64,000 nt of DNA from Eutypa lata (Eukaryota > Ascomycota > Sordariomycetes > Xylariales > Diatrypaceae). The position numbers and the translations under genes were made by a program. Shown piece after piece: positions 11,606 to 24,045 of this stretch. Every line of letters begins with the position of its first letter. Within the stretch, counting starts at the first letter, position 1. Under the pieces are notes generated by a model. That model worked only from the letters and a program-made list of their open reading frames with translations. It did no database searches and was not told where the DNA came from. The stretch is from contig JAKULF010000003.1 in the NCBI GenBank assembly GCA_022661535.1, positions 1,488,001-1,552,000 of the forward strand, written 5' to 3'.

Positions 11606-14600
11606 ATGCTGTTGATTCACATTTAAAAGGCGTCTAGTGTACGACGAAGTTCGCCCTGACTTCTCGCAGGGAATCCTTCCCCGGAGCAAGAACTTGATAA
11701 ATAGAGTGTCGGCTGGACAGTAGCTAACTAGAAAACGCCGAGGGAGGGTTATATAAGTTCAGGGTAGGAGGTATAGCAACATCATGCTCCAAAATGCCGT
11801 TTTGTTATAGGAGCACGATACAATGGTGCATACTCAATTAATCGACCCTTTTTACGTTTCTTCTCGGCGGCTGTGGGTCGAACTTCGCCAGTAAGGATAT
11901 ATATATATAAACGTATACAGTGTCCAGCTCCATTTTGCAACGCTGAATATAGAAAGTCCTATTTCGTGGGTTGAGTGAATATAACATTGTGTAGATCACT
12001 TAGTAAGAGCCCTCGCTGGTAATAAAGGTGTCATGGCCTCCAATGGTTCGAGTGATTCAACCCTGGTGGATTGGGCTGCTCAACTTGACGTGGGGTGGTT
12101 TAAAGAGAACTAGATAGACACAACTGGATGTTGTGGAATCCCAACCTGGCTGCGCATACTCAATTCGAGATGAAGTCATTGAGAAGATCGCCTATTTACG
12201 CCCTATTGGACAGACCGATGCACTAGCACCGTAAAAGAGCCCTGCTTCTATACTTCTGGCCGGCCCGTCACTGGAATTATCCCTTGGACAGCCCAATGGA
12301 CGGTTGTAAGGCTGGATACTACCGCGAAGCAACTGGGTGATGACGGCGATCTTTCCAGGGCAGAATGACGATCTGATGAGGGGGCAACAAAACCTGCCTT
12401 CTTAACACATAAATGCCCACTCTAGAAAGTAAACACGAGAGGTAATACACGGACGACATGATGATGACCTTGACAGAGGTTATAACGACAATGGCGAAGA
12501 AAAGAAGAAGATATGGAAGAGGCGGTGGATAAGAATCAAGTGGCCCAACTTAATTAGGTCGAGGAAAAAAGGACTTACGATGAATAGCGAGCTGCCTACT
12601 CCCTGCGAGGACCTCTTGAGCATACTAACAAGGGCCCTGATAAATAAGTCATCGAGAACTTTCAGGCTATGACAAGACGGAAATATATTGAAGGTTTCTC
12701 TTTTGATATAATTAGGTTCTAGGATACTTAAAGGTTATATTCAGTATTTAAGGACTTCCTGAATCGAGCAGAGGCTCAAGACCACAGCCAACAGAAGTCT
12801 TCTCGTGTCTCATGTCATCGACGTAGTTCGAGGACGGACTCTCTATCCTACTAAATATTTACCGCAGTGACAGAGGAGAGAGATGCCTTACCCGAGCTCA
12901 ATCCGGAAGCCCTTTATTAGGGTGCTGGTGACTGGCGACTGGCCACCTCGCCTTAGGTGATTGGTGCAGCGCTATTTGAAAATGGAAGCTTGCTAACGAA
13001 GGGACACACGTGTCGCTAAGTTGAGGGGGCTGGCTAAGAGCTTAGAAAGGTTCGAGACTCCTTGATACAAGGGGGATGGATGATTTAGCACTACCAGGTC
13101 CAGTTGAGACAACGTAGGAATGCAAATTGGGCTCCTTTGATGGTGTTCTGATATGTGTTACTAAAGCCTAAAAAGCTAATGATACATAAAAGGGGCTAGG
13201 TCTACTAGTATTACCCGACTCGACGTACATCGCTGCGCTGCGTCGGGAGATAGACATTACGCGACGGCGCTAGTAGTAACGCGCACATGGTTTCTAATTG
13301 TCGGGGACAGCAAATCACTATATGTAGTGTCACTCACTTACAGCTTAAACAGCTGCGGGTCGTCCAGGACCGCCGGTGTAATTAGAGGAGATACCAGCCA
13401 AAGAGGAAAAGAAACCGAAAAGGGTGGGTGACCGATGCACAGAGATGAGTTAAATCTAACATAGTTCTTTTACTGTGTTTGTTGTGGAATAGAGAGTGGG
13501 GATTGATTGAGAGGGAGACAGGTTTCAGAGTCCAGAATCGACAGGATCCTTCCTCACTAATTACCAGGTTAGGCACGCAGTGGATTATCGAGTCTACCTG
13601 CGCTGTATTTGAGAACGGTGCTACAGCAGTCATGTTTGTGCTGCTGTGATCGCCGGGACGTCGGAGATTGAGTCTCTTGCGGGTGTTCCTCGAAGCGATG
13701 GAAGGTGAAGTTCGTTCTTTGGGGGATTGTTTGCATGCCTAGTGACGTGCCCCCTGGAATTCGCCGACGATGTGCATGAAGAGCCCTAAGAGGTTGGTCA
13801 TCGTTAGTTAAAGCAAGGAGTAATTCCGGCTCGCGTTATTCGGGAATCTGCACTAGTTAATATAGTCTGGTGCAGCTGCACGACCTTACATAAGGCGGTG
13901 GACAGGATCTTGCAGAAACATCTTGCTTTTGTTACAGCGGAGAGCTGGGCAGCTGGGCGAAAATCTAGAAGCTATGACACCCCCACGCGTATTCAAACAG
14001 CAAGTCGCGTATGAGGGTAGAGGCACGGTCCGTTCATGTTACCTTGAGGCCACATCGGCTAGTACAGCAGAAGCCCAGCTGCTCGGCGACGTTCAGGGGT
14101 CCTGCATGGTTGAACATCACCCACGCGGCTTCTTGTGCACGTCAATTACAGCTTCCCCAGCAAGGTTACGTGGCTAAAGGTCCAGCGGCCCGAACCTCTC
14201 TCGCTTCTGCCCGAGATCCATTGGTTCGCAATATAGTGAGCAGCGCAATGACCGGCAGCGTACCGCATATCAAGACAGATTGCCGGATCGGTGCAACGTG
14301 ACGCTCTAGGGTGCCATTTGGGTGGCGGCGCAGGATCTCCTGTCATTCCAGGTACCGTATGGGACATCACTGCAAGGCCATGGGTCTCGAAGCAACGACT
14401 CAGCTCTTGAGTCTGGAATGGGCTGAATGGTGACTGCTGCATCTTTAAACGAGGCGTAACTTACCAGGCCTCTCTTTCATCGCCTCGATTCGGAAAGAGA
14501 AGAGAAGTTTGCTACAGGGAATAATGATATCTGACAAGACGCATGAGTAAATAGTTTGTTCGAAGACTGGTTCCTACCTCTAAGCGAGAGGTGACGCTAT

Positions 14601-16299
14601 CATCTTCAACTCTATTCCAATGCTGAATGCGATCACTGGTAGAGCTGGACTAAGTGCAGAATCGGAGATTCAATCATGCACTGCCTGGTTGGGACAAATT
14701 TGACCTGTAAAATATGATAAGTCATATTATATAGAGATGCGGCGATAAGGTAGGCAGGTATGCAAGGCCTCGGGATACTTGGTTAGCCTGCACGCGAGGG
14801 AGCTGCACGCTTAAACAGCTCCTGCAGGCACATGGACGCGAATCGACCTTAGGGCTGGTTGTGTAGCTGGCAGGCTGGGCATAAAGAGTTCACCAGATCC
14901 ATATAAGTAAGACCTGCATAGGTAAAAGTAAGAAAAAATACCGGTGATCATTGCCTGCTATTTCAATCCCTGATTACCTTATAGTGTTAAAAGCATCGCT
15001 ATAGAGAATAACTACCAGTAAGGCTCTGTTAATGAGTCTCCAAGTAAGCTCGTCATAGTCGGCGGATATAATTGTTCGCGCGATGCATGAAGGAAATCTC
15101 ATCGGCTGACCCGAATTGCTTGTCTCGTGAACAAGGCGGGGATCGATAAGAGGAAAGAAAAAGAGGGGAAGCGAAGGGAGGCCTGTAGAGGGCCTATAGA
15201 GGCTCCCTGATGTCTCACTACGACGATAATAGTTCATGTGTGGCTGGCTTCGGATAACTACACATCGTCGTTGCGTCGTTGTGTGGTGTTGTGATCAAGC
15301 TCGTTGATCTGCTCGGGGGTTAAGTAAATGCACGGACCTCTCTAAGCTCAATAGCGGTTAGCGTCTGGTTAGTTTAGGTATGTATGTAGCCCAGGCCCTA
15401 GTTAACAGTCCTGCATGTATTGTACGTATTTCGTAGGGGTAAGAAACCCCCTCTCGAATGCAATTGTCCTACATACAACCTATCTAGCGTAACTATGTGC
15501 ATGTATTAGGTATGTATGTAGGTGCATATAATGCAGGTAAAATGAATATTATCAGCTATTCGTCGAGACCTACAGTAAATATAATCCTGCAGCTTTAAGA
15601 CTTATAATTTTACATCAACGCGTACACGAGTGGAATCGCCTTAAGACTCTTTGTCTACCTGGTCTACCCGATGTAACTGTGTCGTATGGTCAGTTTGCAA
15701 GACGGGTCATCGGATCCGCCACTCGGTTCGGGATGCCCTCATTGAAGTTACTATCGCTAATATATACTAATAATACGGAGTATTAACACTATGACAACTT
15801 CAATTCAGCTAAGTTCAGGTCGCAATTCCGGGGCGCCGAACTGATCCGCATATTCTTGTCGTATCCGGTGTCAACTCACTACTTGGCATCACATCCGATC
15901 CAAGGTCAAGAACCTGGTTCATTTTGTTTCTTTTGTCATGATGGTGTGCATTTTTTGGCCCTAATGGCCCACCTTACCACTGTACAGACGTTCGCGATGG
16001 CTTATCCTATCTAGAAACAGTACTCCACGCCATGGCTGGCCACGGATTGTCTCATAGCAGGTGTCAAAGCGTCCTAAATCATGCCATGCAGGCTACAGAT
16101 GCCCTGCCACCCATGTCAAGAAGGCACAAAAGTTGGGAAATTGTGCAAACTACGAATACCAGCGAGCATACCTCGTATTAACTATATGCTTCATCAGCTC
16201 GTTTTGAAGCTGACTGCTGTTTTTTGCTGTCATAAGCTAGTTGGTTCATTAATCTGTCCGTCTCTATAAGATGAATTGCTTCTGTTCATAGAACCTTAT

Positions 16300-16317
16300 A
16301 TACATACATGTATGTAT
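16300..16317. repeat. Perfect 18-base palindrome (ATAC/GTAT)
   Basis: ATACATACATGTATGTAT reads the same on both strands. Similar ATAC/GTAT tracts recur at about 15380, 15510 and 16620. Confidence 0.8.
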
Positions 16318-17753
16318 TACTCAATATCGACTCGTCTATGTACATGCGTACGCAGCACACTTAGTTAATCCCAGCTCCATTTTCCCTCGTACGTAGTCTC
16401 GTACGTAGTCGTGCTAATAGCGCGTTTAGACCTAGGTCCTTAAGAGCATTTATTATCATTACTAGTTATCACCCGGGATTGAATGCGTTGCATTCCTAAC
16501 TTGTCAATTGCCGCGCAACTCGACCAATCACATGTAATACATGCAATCCTCCACCCTCAATTGTGCTCTAAACCACCTAAGGTAACGACCTAGCCTTGCT
16601 AGACTTCACTGTTTTGCATGTATGTATGCATGTTATGTACCTAGATAGGTACCTGTTGATGTCAAGCAACATTGAATTGTTCCTCATACATACCAGGTAA
16701 TTCCTATCAAAGAAACAACCAACACTGACAGATGCTGCCCAGCACCAACACCATCTAACTATATTCATATTTCAAGCTTATGACTCCATCACATGATTCA
16801 TTGTATGAAGACTTAGAATAGTTTCTCGCATTCATATACCCCTCGTTCTTATCATCATACATTTTTATCCCAAGTTTTCCCATTACATAAGTGAATCACC
16901 TACTTCTAGCATCACTAGCATCACTTATCCTAGCCATCCGATATAAGTCTCAGACTGACCTACCACTTACCGGCCACTAACAACTGAGCAGCCACTTACA
17001 TGCACACAGGCGTCATATTCGGTTTCTTTTGATCAAGCCAATGTCGCACTTACAGCCGAGCCATTAACTTCTTACATATGTAAGTACCTATAGCTAGTTC
17101 CATCAAGCCATCTCCCCCAGACGCCACATCACCTTCCAGACCCAATTACTTTTCTACCGGCCTTCCAAGCAATATTATCACCGTCTTCTACGAAACGTGT
17201 TCGGTCCCCCAAGCCCAAGAAAAAGGACCTCTAAATGCTCCACGTACAAACAAGTCAGATCGCCTAGTGGGATCCATTCGGCACCATCAGAGAGAGTTGC
17301 TGGTGTGATATATATCTTTCAGCTCTTAAACGGGCCAGTTGTCTCTCGAATGTCCCTGTTGTGCTATCTAGTACCGAGTGTAGTCGATCCGAGTTGCGCA
17401 AAGCTGGCGTTGCGGCCCTCGAAGCGGCGTGTACTACGTGTGTCCCCTTCCTGGTGACACATCAATCCTCCCATTCAGTACGACGCAATCTGCCTCGAAC
17501 ACAGTGGTTCATACAAGGGGGTTGCAAACCTGCGTCGAGCATCTCCCAAACTACTTAATTACTGGGAAATTGAGGCCTCTTGTACGGGTTCTGATTGATA
17601 TTTAGTATTGGGTTTGCCGACTCTCGGCAGGAACAGCGCATACAGCTAATTAGCACATCATTACAACTTATCTTAATGCTGCTTAGTACGAAGTTCTTAT
17701 CAGGTACACACTATTTCCCACTTAGGGACCGAGTTATCTGGCTAATCTTCTCG

Positions 17754-19763
17754 ATGAAGTCAAGTAGTGCTGATCGAATGCCCATTATTATCATGGCTAA
17801 TGGACTGGATCGACTGGAGAAGCTGTTCACCAGCTCGAGGAGGAAAGAAAAAGTTGTTCAAGGGAAGAAAGTTTTGGAGCCCAAACATGTCTTCCCTTCC
17901 CCGTCATACCTCCGGCCGACGTCAATCCATATGACACCACGTGATGCGCGCGGAGAAGAGCGCAAGTGTCTTGCGGAGGACAGGGGACGATCTCAGAGTC
18001 TTCCCGAACCGAATTTCAATGAGGGCTGGCGATCTTCAGAACGTAGGTCACCAAAGCACAACAATCAACGCCAAACTCAGAACGACTCTATTCGTACCTT
18101 ACCGTCACCCGTTGGACATAACTCGGACTCTTCCGCGGCCCCGAGACTATCCGAATTCAGATTTCCGGAAGACGCGCTCTTTAGACACGATGAACTTGCC
18201 AAAATATCCGGGAGTGTCTCCCCCTCAACAATAACCTCAAATCCTCCGTCATCCGCAAATATGGAGAATAGCACACAATTATATGACGGCAAGAGATCAT
18301 TCGATTGTCCACCGAACCATATTTTCTGTCAGCTGAACCCACAGGATTCGAGCTCAAATTCAGGAACGCGCCACGAAGAAAACTTCAATGTGTCAGAGTC
18401 TCTCGAACTTCTACCATCTCCTATAATAGTCCGATCTAGCAGAGCAAAATTGAGAAGGCAAAGCATCACTCGTTCTAGGTCGACAACACATTCGCCCATG
18501 ATTTCTCCGAAGCAAGTCCTTGAACCCAAGTTTTCTCTGTTTCCAAAACAATGCTCAATACCGCAATTTCCAATACCTGGTATCATTTCACCGCCTGCTT
18601 CGGATAATGGGGAAGACCACTCGTCATCGCCAATTAAGCGATCCTTGTCTACTACTTCGTTACCCACACCTAGCAGCTCAGCTGCCCCATCACTTAGGTC
18701 TCCTAATGGATACTGGACGCCGGGGGAGGATGAAGACAGGGATGCTAAGAGAGAAACATGGGAAACATGGGGTTGTCGGCATGATGACCCAACCCGCGAC
18801 GACGATACTCCGAAGAGTAATGATGGTATCCCTCGATCGCGGCTGCTGCGCAAGTCAGCTAGTATCGCCACGTTATCTGCGGTCACTTCCCGGATTGCTA
18901 ATGAAGGAGATCTACGGGAACCGACATTAGACGACTTCTGGGATCTTTGTGACGATGATATTGCGGAAACTGAAGTGGTCTATCCTACACCAAATATCCA
19001 TAAAGCACCTACCCCACCCCCAAAGGATACAAAGTATTCACAGAATACCCCTTGTAATCTTCCTGTCAAAGGTTATCGTCCAGCGACAGTCATAAATCCC
19101 ATGTCGGGTGACATCACGCCCCCTTGCACACCTACCAATTCCAACTTCTTAACTCTTGAATGTGGCCTATATGGCAATGAGGGAACACAAGGAGCTCTTT
19201 GGTGCGCGCGAATCGCCGGGAAGTATCATTTCGATATGGTCTACGTCGTTAGTCTTTGGCCAAATGCCATAAGAACCCACTGGGACCCATCGCGGCGTCT
19301 AGTTGTCGATTCTCCTACTGTAGAAATCTCGCCTACTTCTCCTTTAGGTTGTCCTGTTGCAGCTCACCCAAAGTCGGTGATGACGGGCCGATTGCTCGCT
19401 GGTTTTGGTTTGGACAACGTTGTCACACCATTCCAGATCGGAAGCGACGCTCACCTGAAGGGACTTAAATCTAATGATTGGGAAGAATTCCGCAACCAGA
19501 CGGCTGATATGAACGGATTATCTCATGGATGGGCCCATTCATTCTACAGCGACTATATCTCCATCACGGACTCCACTGCTCTTGGAGGAGGCTCCCCGTC
19601 AGTAGATAGAAGTCCGAACCGAGGTATCATATTCGCCGCATATACGAAGCGTAAGAACGAACCGATGATCCCGAGCAATAGGTCAGCGGCGAGGAATGAA
19701 TTTTTCGACAGACTACTTTCGGATGCCACGACACTCGTCGATGCCCTGATCGACTGGACATAA
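17754..19763 (+). CDS. Serine-rich protein with conserved C-terminal domain, function unknown
   Basis: I do not recognise a named family. The frame is open from about 17595, and the first well-placed ATG is 17754 (669 aa); 17676 is an upstream alternative. Residues 1 to about 450 are low-complexity and rich in Ser, Pro, Arg and Asp, so probably disordered. Examples are SPIKRSLSTTSLPTPSSS and RKSASIATLSAVTS, which look like phosphosites. The last about 200 residues look folded: LECGLYGNEGTQGALWCARI, KYHFDMVYVVSLWP, MTGRLLAGFGLDNV and RGIIFAAYTKRKN, ending in an acidic helix (LLSDATTLVDALIDWT). I recall fungal hypothetical proteins with this C-terminal pattern, but no experimental function. It is a single exon, with no signal peptide or membrane segment. 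Tail-on-disordered architecture suggests a signalling or scaffold role (inference). Confidence 0.72.
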   Translation: MKSSSADRMPIIIMANGLDRLEKLFTSSRRKEKVVQGKKVLEPKHVFPSPSYLRPTSIHMTPRDARGEERKCLAEDRGRSQSLPEPNFNEGWRSSERRSPKHNNQRQTQNDSIRTLPSPVGHNSDSSAAPRLSEFRFPEDALFRHDELAKISGSVSPSTITSNPPSSANMENSTQLYDGKRSFDCPPNHIFCQLNPQDSSSNSGTRHEENFNVSESLELLPSPIIVRSSRAKLRRQSITRSRSTTHSPMISPKQVLEPKFSLFPKQCSIPQFPIPGIISPPASDNGEDHSSSPIKRSLSTTSLPTPSSSAAPSLRSPNGYWTPGEDEDRDAKRETWETWGCRHDDPTRDDDTPKSNDGIPRSRLLRKSASIATLSAVTSRIANEGDLREPTLDDFWDLCDDDIAETEVVYPTPNIHKAPTPPPKDTKYSQNTPCNLPVKGYRPATVINPMSGDITPPCTPTNSNFLTLECGLYGNEGTQGALWCARIAGKYHFDMVYVVSLWPNAIRTHWDPSRRLVVDSPTVEISPTSPLGCPVAAHPKSVMTGRLLAGFGLDNVVTPFQIGSDAHLKGLKSNDWEEFRNQTADMNGLSHGWAHSFYSDYISITDSTALGGGSPSVDRSPNRGIIFAAYTKRKNEPMIPSNRSAARNEFFDRLLSDATTLVDALIDWT

Positions 19764-20843
19764 TGTCTACGACGTATGGATTGCCCCAATGGGCTAACCT
19801 AGATACCATTAGTTGTACTTCTAGCTGTAACATCTATGATTACGCCAAATTATGGACATGCATGTTTGCATATTACCCAGTTGCAGAAATTATCCTCGCT
19901 CATCAGCAAGCTTACGGATAATACACATGAACTACTACGATGTGGAGTATCCACACATTACTGCCCCACGCAGTTTACTTTCCAGCGTCTTGCTTTCTAA
20001 AGATCATGGTAGATCTGGGTTTGGAATCTGCAGCGGTCTAGGAGCTTGCTGATATAGTAGCCTCAACGAACAAAATAAAAGAATACGTACTTTGACTGGA
20101 GCATACAACACCTGAGGGTTCTTGGTGTTGTTGATGGCTATATATGAAGGAGCAAAAAAGGCAGGCGGAACCCTGGGAGTTGTGATCAGAGGGTGTTATT
20201 TAGTTATAGTGGTGACTGAAATTCACCGAGCTTACGTTACGCTTTGTACGGTATATGAATTGTATGTAGCGATGGATGGACGGTATATGTCCCGAAAAGA
20301 TTAATCGATTTGCGTTTCAGCTAACTCTTGGCCGACTATCACGGCCATTCTTATATATATATATATATGGTGTGTGTTTTGTATCAGTGAATATCATACG
20401 TAGACGTCTTAAGGACGTATGTGGGACAAACATAGGTACCTACATACATATGTATGTAGGATATTCTCCTATTTGCCAGGTATCGTGCATGGATAAGGTT
20501 AAAGTGGTGGGGTTTAACAAGCCATAATCTTACGGTCATACCCCGGCCAAACTGTATACGCTGATACGACGACAACTGAATAAAATGGAGATTGACTGTG
20601 GTTTTAATCTAGGAAACGCTGCACCCCGGATCTTTTACTATCCAACTACGTAATAGGTAGTTAACGTGCGTACCTAACGTCTGCAGCGTCTAGCTGTCTT
20701 TTATCGAGACAACCTCGTTTACAAGACTCATATTTACCTAATTTTTGTATAAACAAGGACATGCTTGCGTACCTACATTCACCACGACTTCGAACGCGAG
20801 ACGCTATACTTGATTAATACTTGGGTCACTGAATCCGCATACT
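19764..20843. other. Intergenic region with palindrome, no gene seen
   Basis: About 1.1 kb without a supportable gene. It contains a TA run near 20351-20370 and a perfect 22-base palindrome at 20439-20460. Short frames here have no domain and overlap. Confidence 0.5.
20439..20460. repeat. Perfect 22-base palindrome
   Basis: The half-site CCTACATACAT is followed immediately by its exact reverse complement, so the whole is a perfect inverted repeat with no spacer. It lies about 380 bases upstream of the 2EXR gene. Confidence 0.88.
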
Positions 20844-22325
20844 ATGGCGCAACACGATGAACATTCGCGTCATGACGTCAGTCGCGATGCCGATGACAAT
20901 CATAGCAACACAAGCAACGGAAGCTATGACAGCGCCAGCAGCAGCGAAGGCGAGGGGGGAGAAGGAGAAAAAGAACCAGCACCCCCCTCATTCCGCCCCT
21001 TCACCTCCCTCCCCCCCGAACTCCGCGCCCAAATCTGGCGGACCGCTGCTGCTATCTCGTGCCCCGGAATCAACTTCTTCAACGTGCACGCTTTCCCCGG
21101 CGACCACCCGGGCGTGAACCGCAGCGACTCCCCTCCTTGGCTGTACTTGGATGTGCGGCGCCTCGCCATCGAGGACTCGGATGAAAAGGCCGCCCGCTAC
21201 GACCCCAGCGTCTGGCAGGCTCGCGCCGCCGTCCGCCAGACCTGTCGCGAGGCCCGCGACGTCTGTGCCATCCCCGCCGAGAAGCGCGCCACGGTCGTGC
21301 TGACGCGCCCGCGCCGCGGCCTCTTCGTTCGCGCTGGTGATGAGCAGCTGCGCTGGCGCACGCCGGCAGCTGATCCGGACGTTGGAGGGGGTGCGGGGCA
21401 GGGTGGCGCTAATGCGAGTGATCGTAGTGGCGGTAGTGATGATGATAATGCCATCGCCGGTTCCATCCGCTACGAGCCCAAGGTTACGCGCAAGATTGAA
21501 GTCCACGTGGACGACATCCTGTGTCTGGCGCTCGAGAACTGCAGCTTCAACATGCCGTACGAAGAGGACTCCGATACGGGAATGCCGCCCGAATTCATGC
21601 CACAGTCGCCCAGCGACACGGTCGCGGCGTCTCCCGCCACCCCGTTCTACTATATCGGCTGGTCCTACGACCCGCAGCTGACGCCGCTCCCTGGTGGCGG
21701 TCGCGGTAAGTAATTTCTGAGGTTACTTTCTTTCTAAGGTCCGCTATGGCTGTCCAGCTCCAGCCCTTGGAATTGTCAAAAGGAAAGACATGTTCGGGAG
21801 AAGAAAAAAGGACAATTCCCATATCTTCTCTCAAAAGAAAATACGTACAAAGAAAGCATTTGCTAACTCTACATGTCGGTAGTACCGCGGAGCCGGTTCT
21901 GCGTCAGCATATCCTCGGAGGACCAGAAACACGTCGCGATGCAGGTTGTTCCCGGCATGCTGGCTGAGCTTCCGGATGATGGTGATGATGATGATGATGA
22001 TGGTGCAAACGAAGAAGGAATGTTCTCTCGACGATTCTGCGCTCCGTGGCTCATCTTAGTAGACAATGAGTACACTAAGCATACGGACGGCGAAAACAAT
22101 TCAAAGGTTGCCAAGGCGCCGCCGTCGAAGCAGACGTACCGTGACCGCTTTGGGAACGCGTACGTATCGCCGCCCGCCACCCATATCAAACGCCGTCCGG
22201 GGGACCCCGAGGCGGCGGCGTATAATCTGGCGAGGGTTGGGCCCGAACGCTCTGACATCTGGACCCGGTATGTCCGGTCGGCGCGGCTGCGGTCGGCGAA
22301 ACGGCCTGTGTCGCTGAGTCGATAA
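20844..22325 (+). CDS. 2EXR domain protein
   Basis: Fungal 2EXR-family protein; no biochemical activity is established for the family. Exons are 20844-21705 and 21883-22325 (1305 nt, 434 aa, in frame). The 177-nt intron has a GCTAAC branch site about 20 bases before the acceptor. The signature FRPFTSLPPELRAQIWRTAA lies near residues 51-70, after an acidic and serine-rich N-terminus. It is followed by the family-typical VRQTCREAR helix and a beta-rich central part (VVLTRPRRGLFV). The second exon has an Asp run (about residues 320-328) and ends VSLSR. An alternative reading would stop at 21713 without splicing. The second exon's long in-frame extension with charged residues makes the spliced form more likely. 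Confidence 0.78.
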
Positions 22326-24045
22326 GGAGGAATATCTAGCTGCTAGTTTAAAGAGGATTTGTGGTGGCATATTCGGAGGTGGAAGGAGGCGAGCTAGAAA
22401 TAGAATGGTTTTGTTAGAATTAAGTTGTTGGGTTTAACATAAATGGCCTTTTGGGTAAGGGTTTACTTATGAGTTGATTATAAGTCCTTCATCACCGAGT
22501 TCGTAAAAGGGAAGAGGGGCAAGTTTTCTGAGCTTCGTGACTAGCAGCTATTAACACACGTGCCTTTATTCTCCTGATAACTATCGCTATGAAATGTTGC
22601 TACGAAACTTTTTAAGTCAACATGATGAAAATGCCAATTCAAATCATAATCGTGTGTTTCTTACGCATCTAGATAGGCTAGTTAGTGCTAGGAAGTTGTG
22701 AGTTTCAATTTATGCGAACAAATTATTAGGAACTATCATTATTGGATTCCAGATGAGCATTCTGGCTGGCTGGCCCATAGAGGAAAGGCCGTGTTTTACT
22801 AAATACTGTATGGGCTTGTTCGTTCTTAATTATGGGTAAGTAAACAACCTGTTAGATGCTATCTTTTATTTTATTTTTATTTTTCTGTAACATAAATAAA
22901 ATAAGTCAAGAAGCACTTTAATTACAGAGGTAAAATAAGAAAGAAAAAGGCAAAAGCCCTGGTGCCGGGATTGAACCCCGACACCATCGAAAATCTATTT
23001 TCGGTCACCCCGTAGCGCACAGTGGTTATATCCTGTCCCAACAACGGAGGGATTGTGTAAGGACCATACCACCACACCACCACTATTTGTTAACAGGCTT
23101 AGTAAATTTTACTCTAATCGCGTTGCTTAACCTTAATACAAGTTAGGTATGTCCCGAGCATTACCCTCCGAGTTGGTTATTCAATGCAAGGTTAGCTTAC
23201 CGTATAAACAATTCAAATAACCGATGCACATGAACAATTCTGCTACCTGTGTGACTCCTCTCTCCACTCAAGGACCTCTCCGTCTCTATCACTTGTTACT
23301 TATCCACTGATAATACCAGGTATCTTCTCTATGAATCTACGTAATGATCATCTACTTCTATTTCAGGTGACCTGCAATAGGTAGCCCGTATGGATACTAT
23401 GCTCTAACTATACAATTAGTCTCACAACCTTTGAAGGCGCTGCGAGGTTGAAACACACTCCATCTGCATAGTCCACTAAGCCACCATGTCTCAAAAGGGA
23501 ACATCAGGACGAACGGTCTGTTACTTGGCAGAATAACTGGATATTTGGGCAACCCTCTGCTAATGGTATAACACTGGGATGGATATACTTTCTTTGCCCT
23601 CATCCATATTTTAGAGTTTTCACGAAAGTAATATGGCATCTTTACGAATTTGGTACATTATTAGCTATCTGGCGGTGTTGTCTTTAGGAACAATCATATT
23701 TCTCACCCCCCTATCCTGAGACCAGGCCTTTCCCGAACAGAACGGCTACCTCTCATTTGGAGCTATCCTACATTGCTTTCGCAGATGGTAGAAAACAGGA
23801 ATTGTCTAGCAACACCCATGCAACTAATCAGTCCTAAAAGGAGGGGAAATGAAAACCTTCATTCATTATGTATTCATTAGTCGTCAACCACGAACATTTA
23901 TATGGTCATGTCTCCTTGTTGAACGATAACCGCCGGCACGGGGCCATCATAAACCAAGGTCGACAGCAGTAGGGGAACAGCCTCCAGTGCCACTATGGTC
24001 TACACCACCATGGAAGCATAGACTCTATCCATGTCGGGACAAGTC
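22326..24045. other. Intergenic region with tRNA-like fragment
   Basis: About 1.7 kb with no protein gene that I can support. The minus-strand frame at 23397-23639 has no family resemblance. A tRNA-like hairpin and an A-box-like motif occur at 22961-23024 and are listed separately. Confidence 0.5.
22961..23024. other. tRNA-like remnant: B-box hairpin and A-box-like motif
   Basis: Minus-strand 22985-22961 forms a 9-bp hairpin with loop GTTCAAT and contains GGTTCAATCCC, close to the pol III B-box consensus. It is followed on that strand by T runs, as at a pol III terminator. On the plus strand, TAGCGCACAGTGG at 23012-23024 resembles an A-box with two extra bases. The two motifs are on opposite strands and no acceptor stem closes, so this is not a functional tRNA. 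It may be a rearranged tRNA or a SINE remnant. Confidence 0.3.

Larger units (their letters stand above)
10336..17753. other. Gene-poor stretch of about 7.4 kb
   Basis: No coding region can be supported. Open frames (for example 11259-11489, 13382-13633, 13923-14442 and 14974-15237) are short, overlap on opposite strands, lack domains and do not extend through plausible introns. Base composition is mixed and not as AT-rich as the RIP blocks. The stretch includes a 13-14-base G run at 11591, one copy of a dispersed repeat at 11178, and several TACATACATGTATGTA-like palindromes. The part 13900-14450 is relatively GC-rich and might be a very decayed gene, but I could not align it to any family. 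Confidence 0.5.

Noticed and set aside
13923..14442. Open frames on both strands in a GC-richer patch
   Set aside because: No recognisable protein family in either; GC-rich noncoding DNA gives such frames by chance. Kept only as a note in the gene-poor region.
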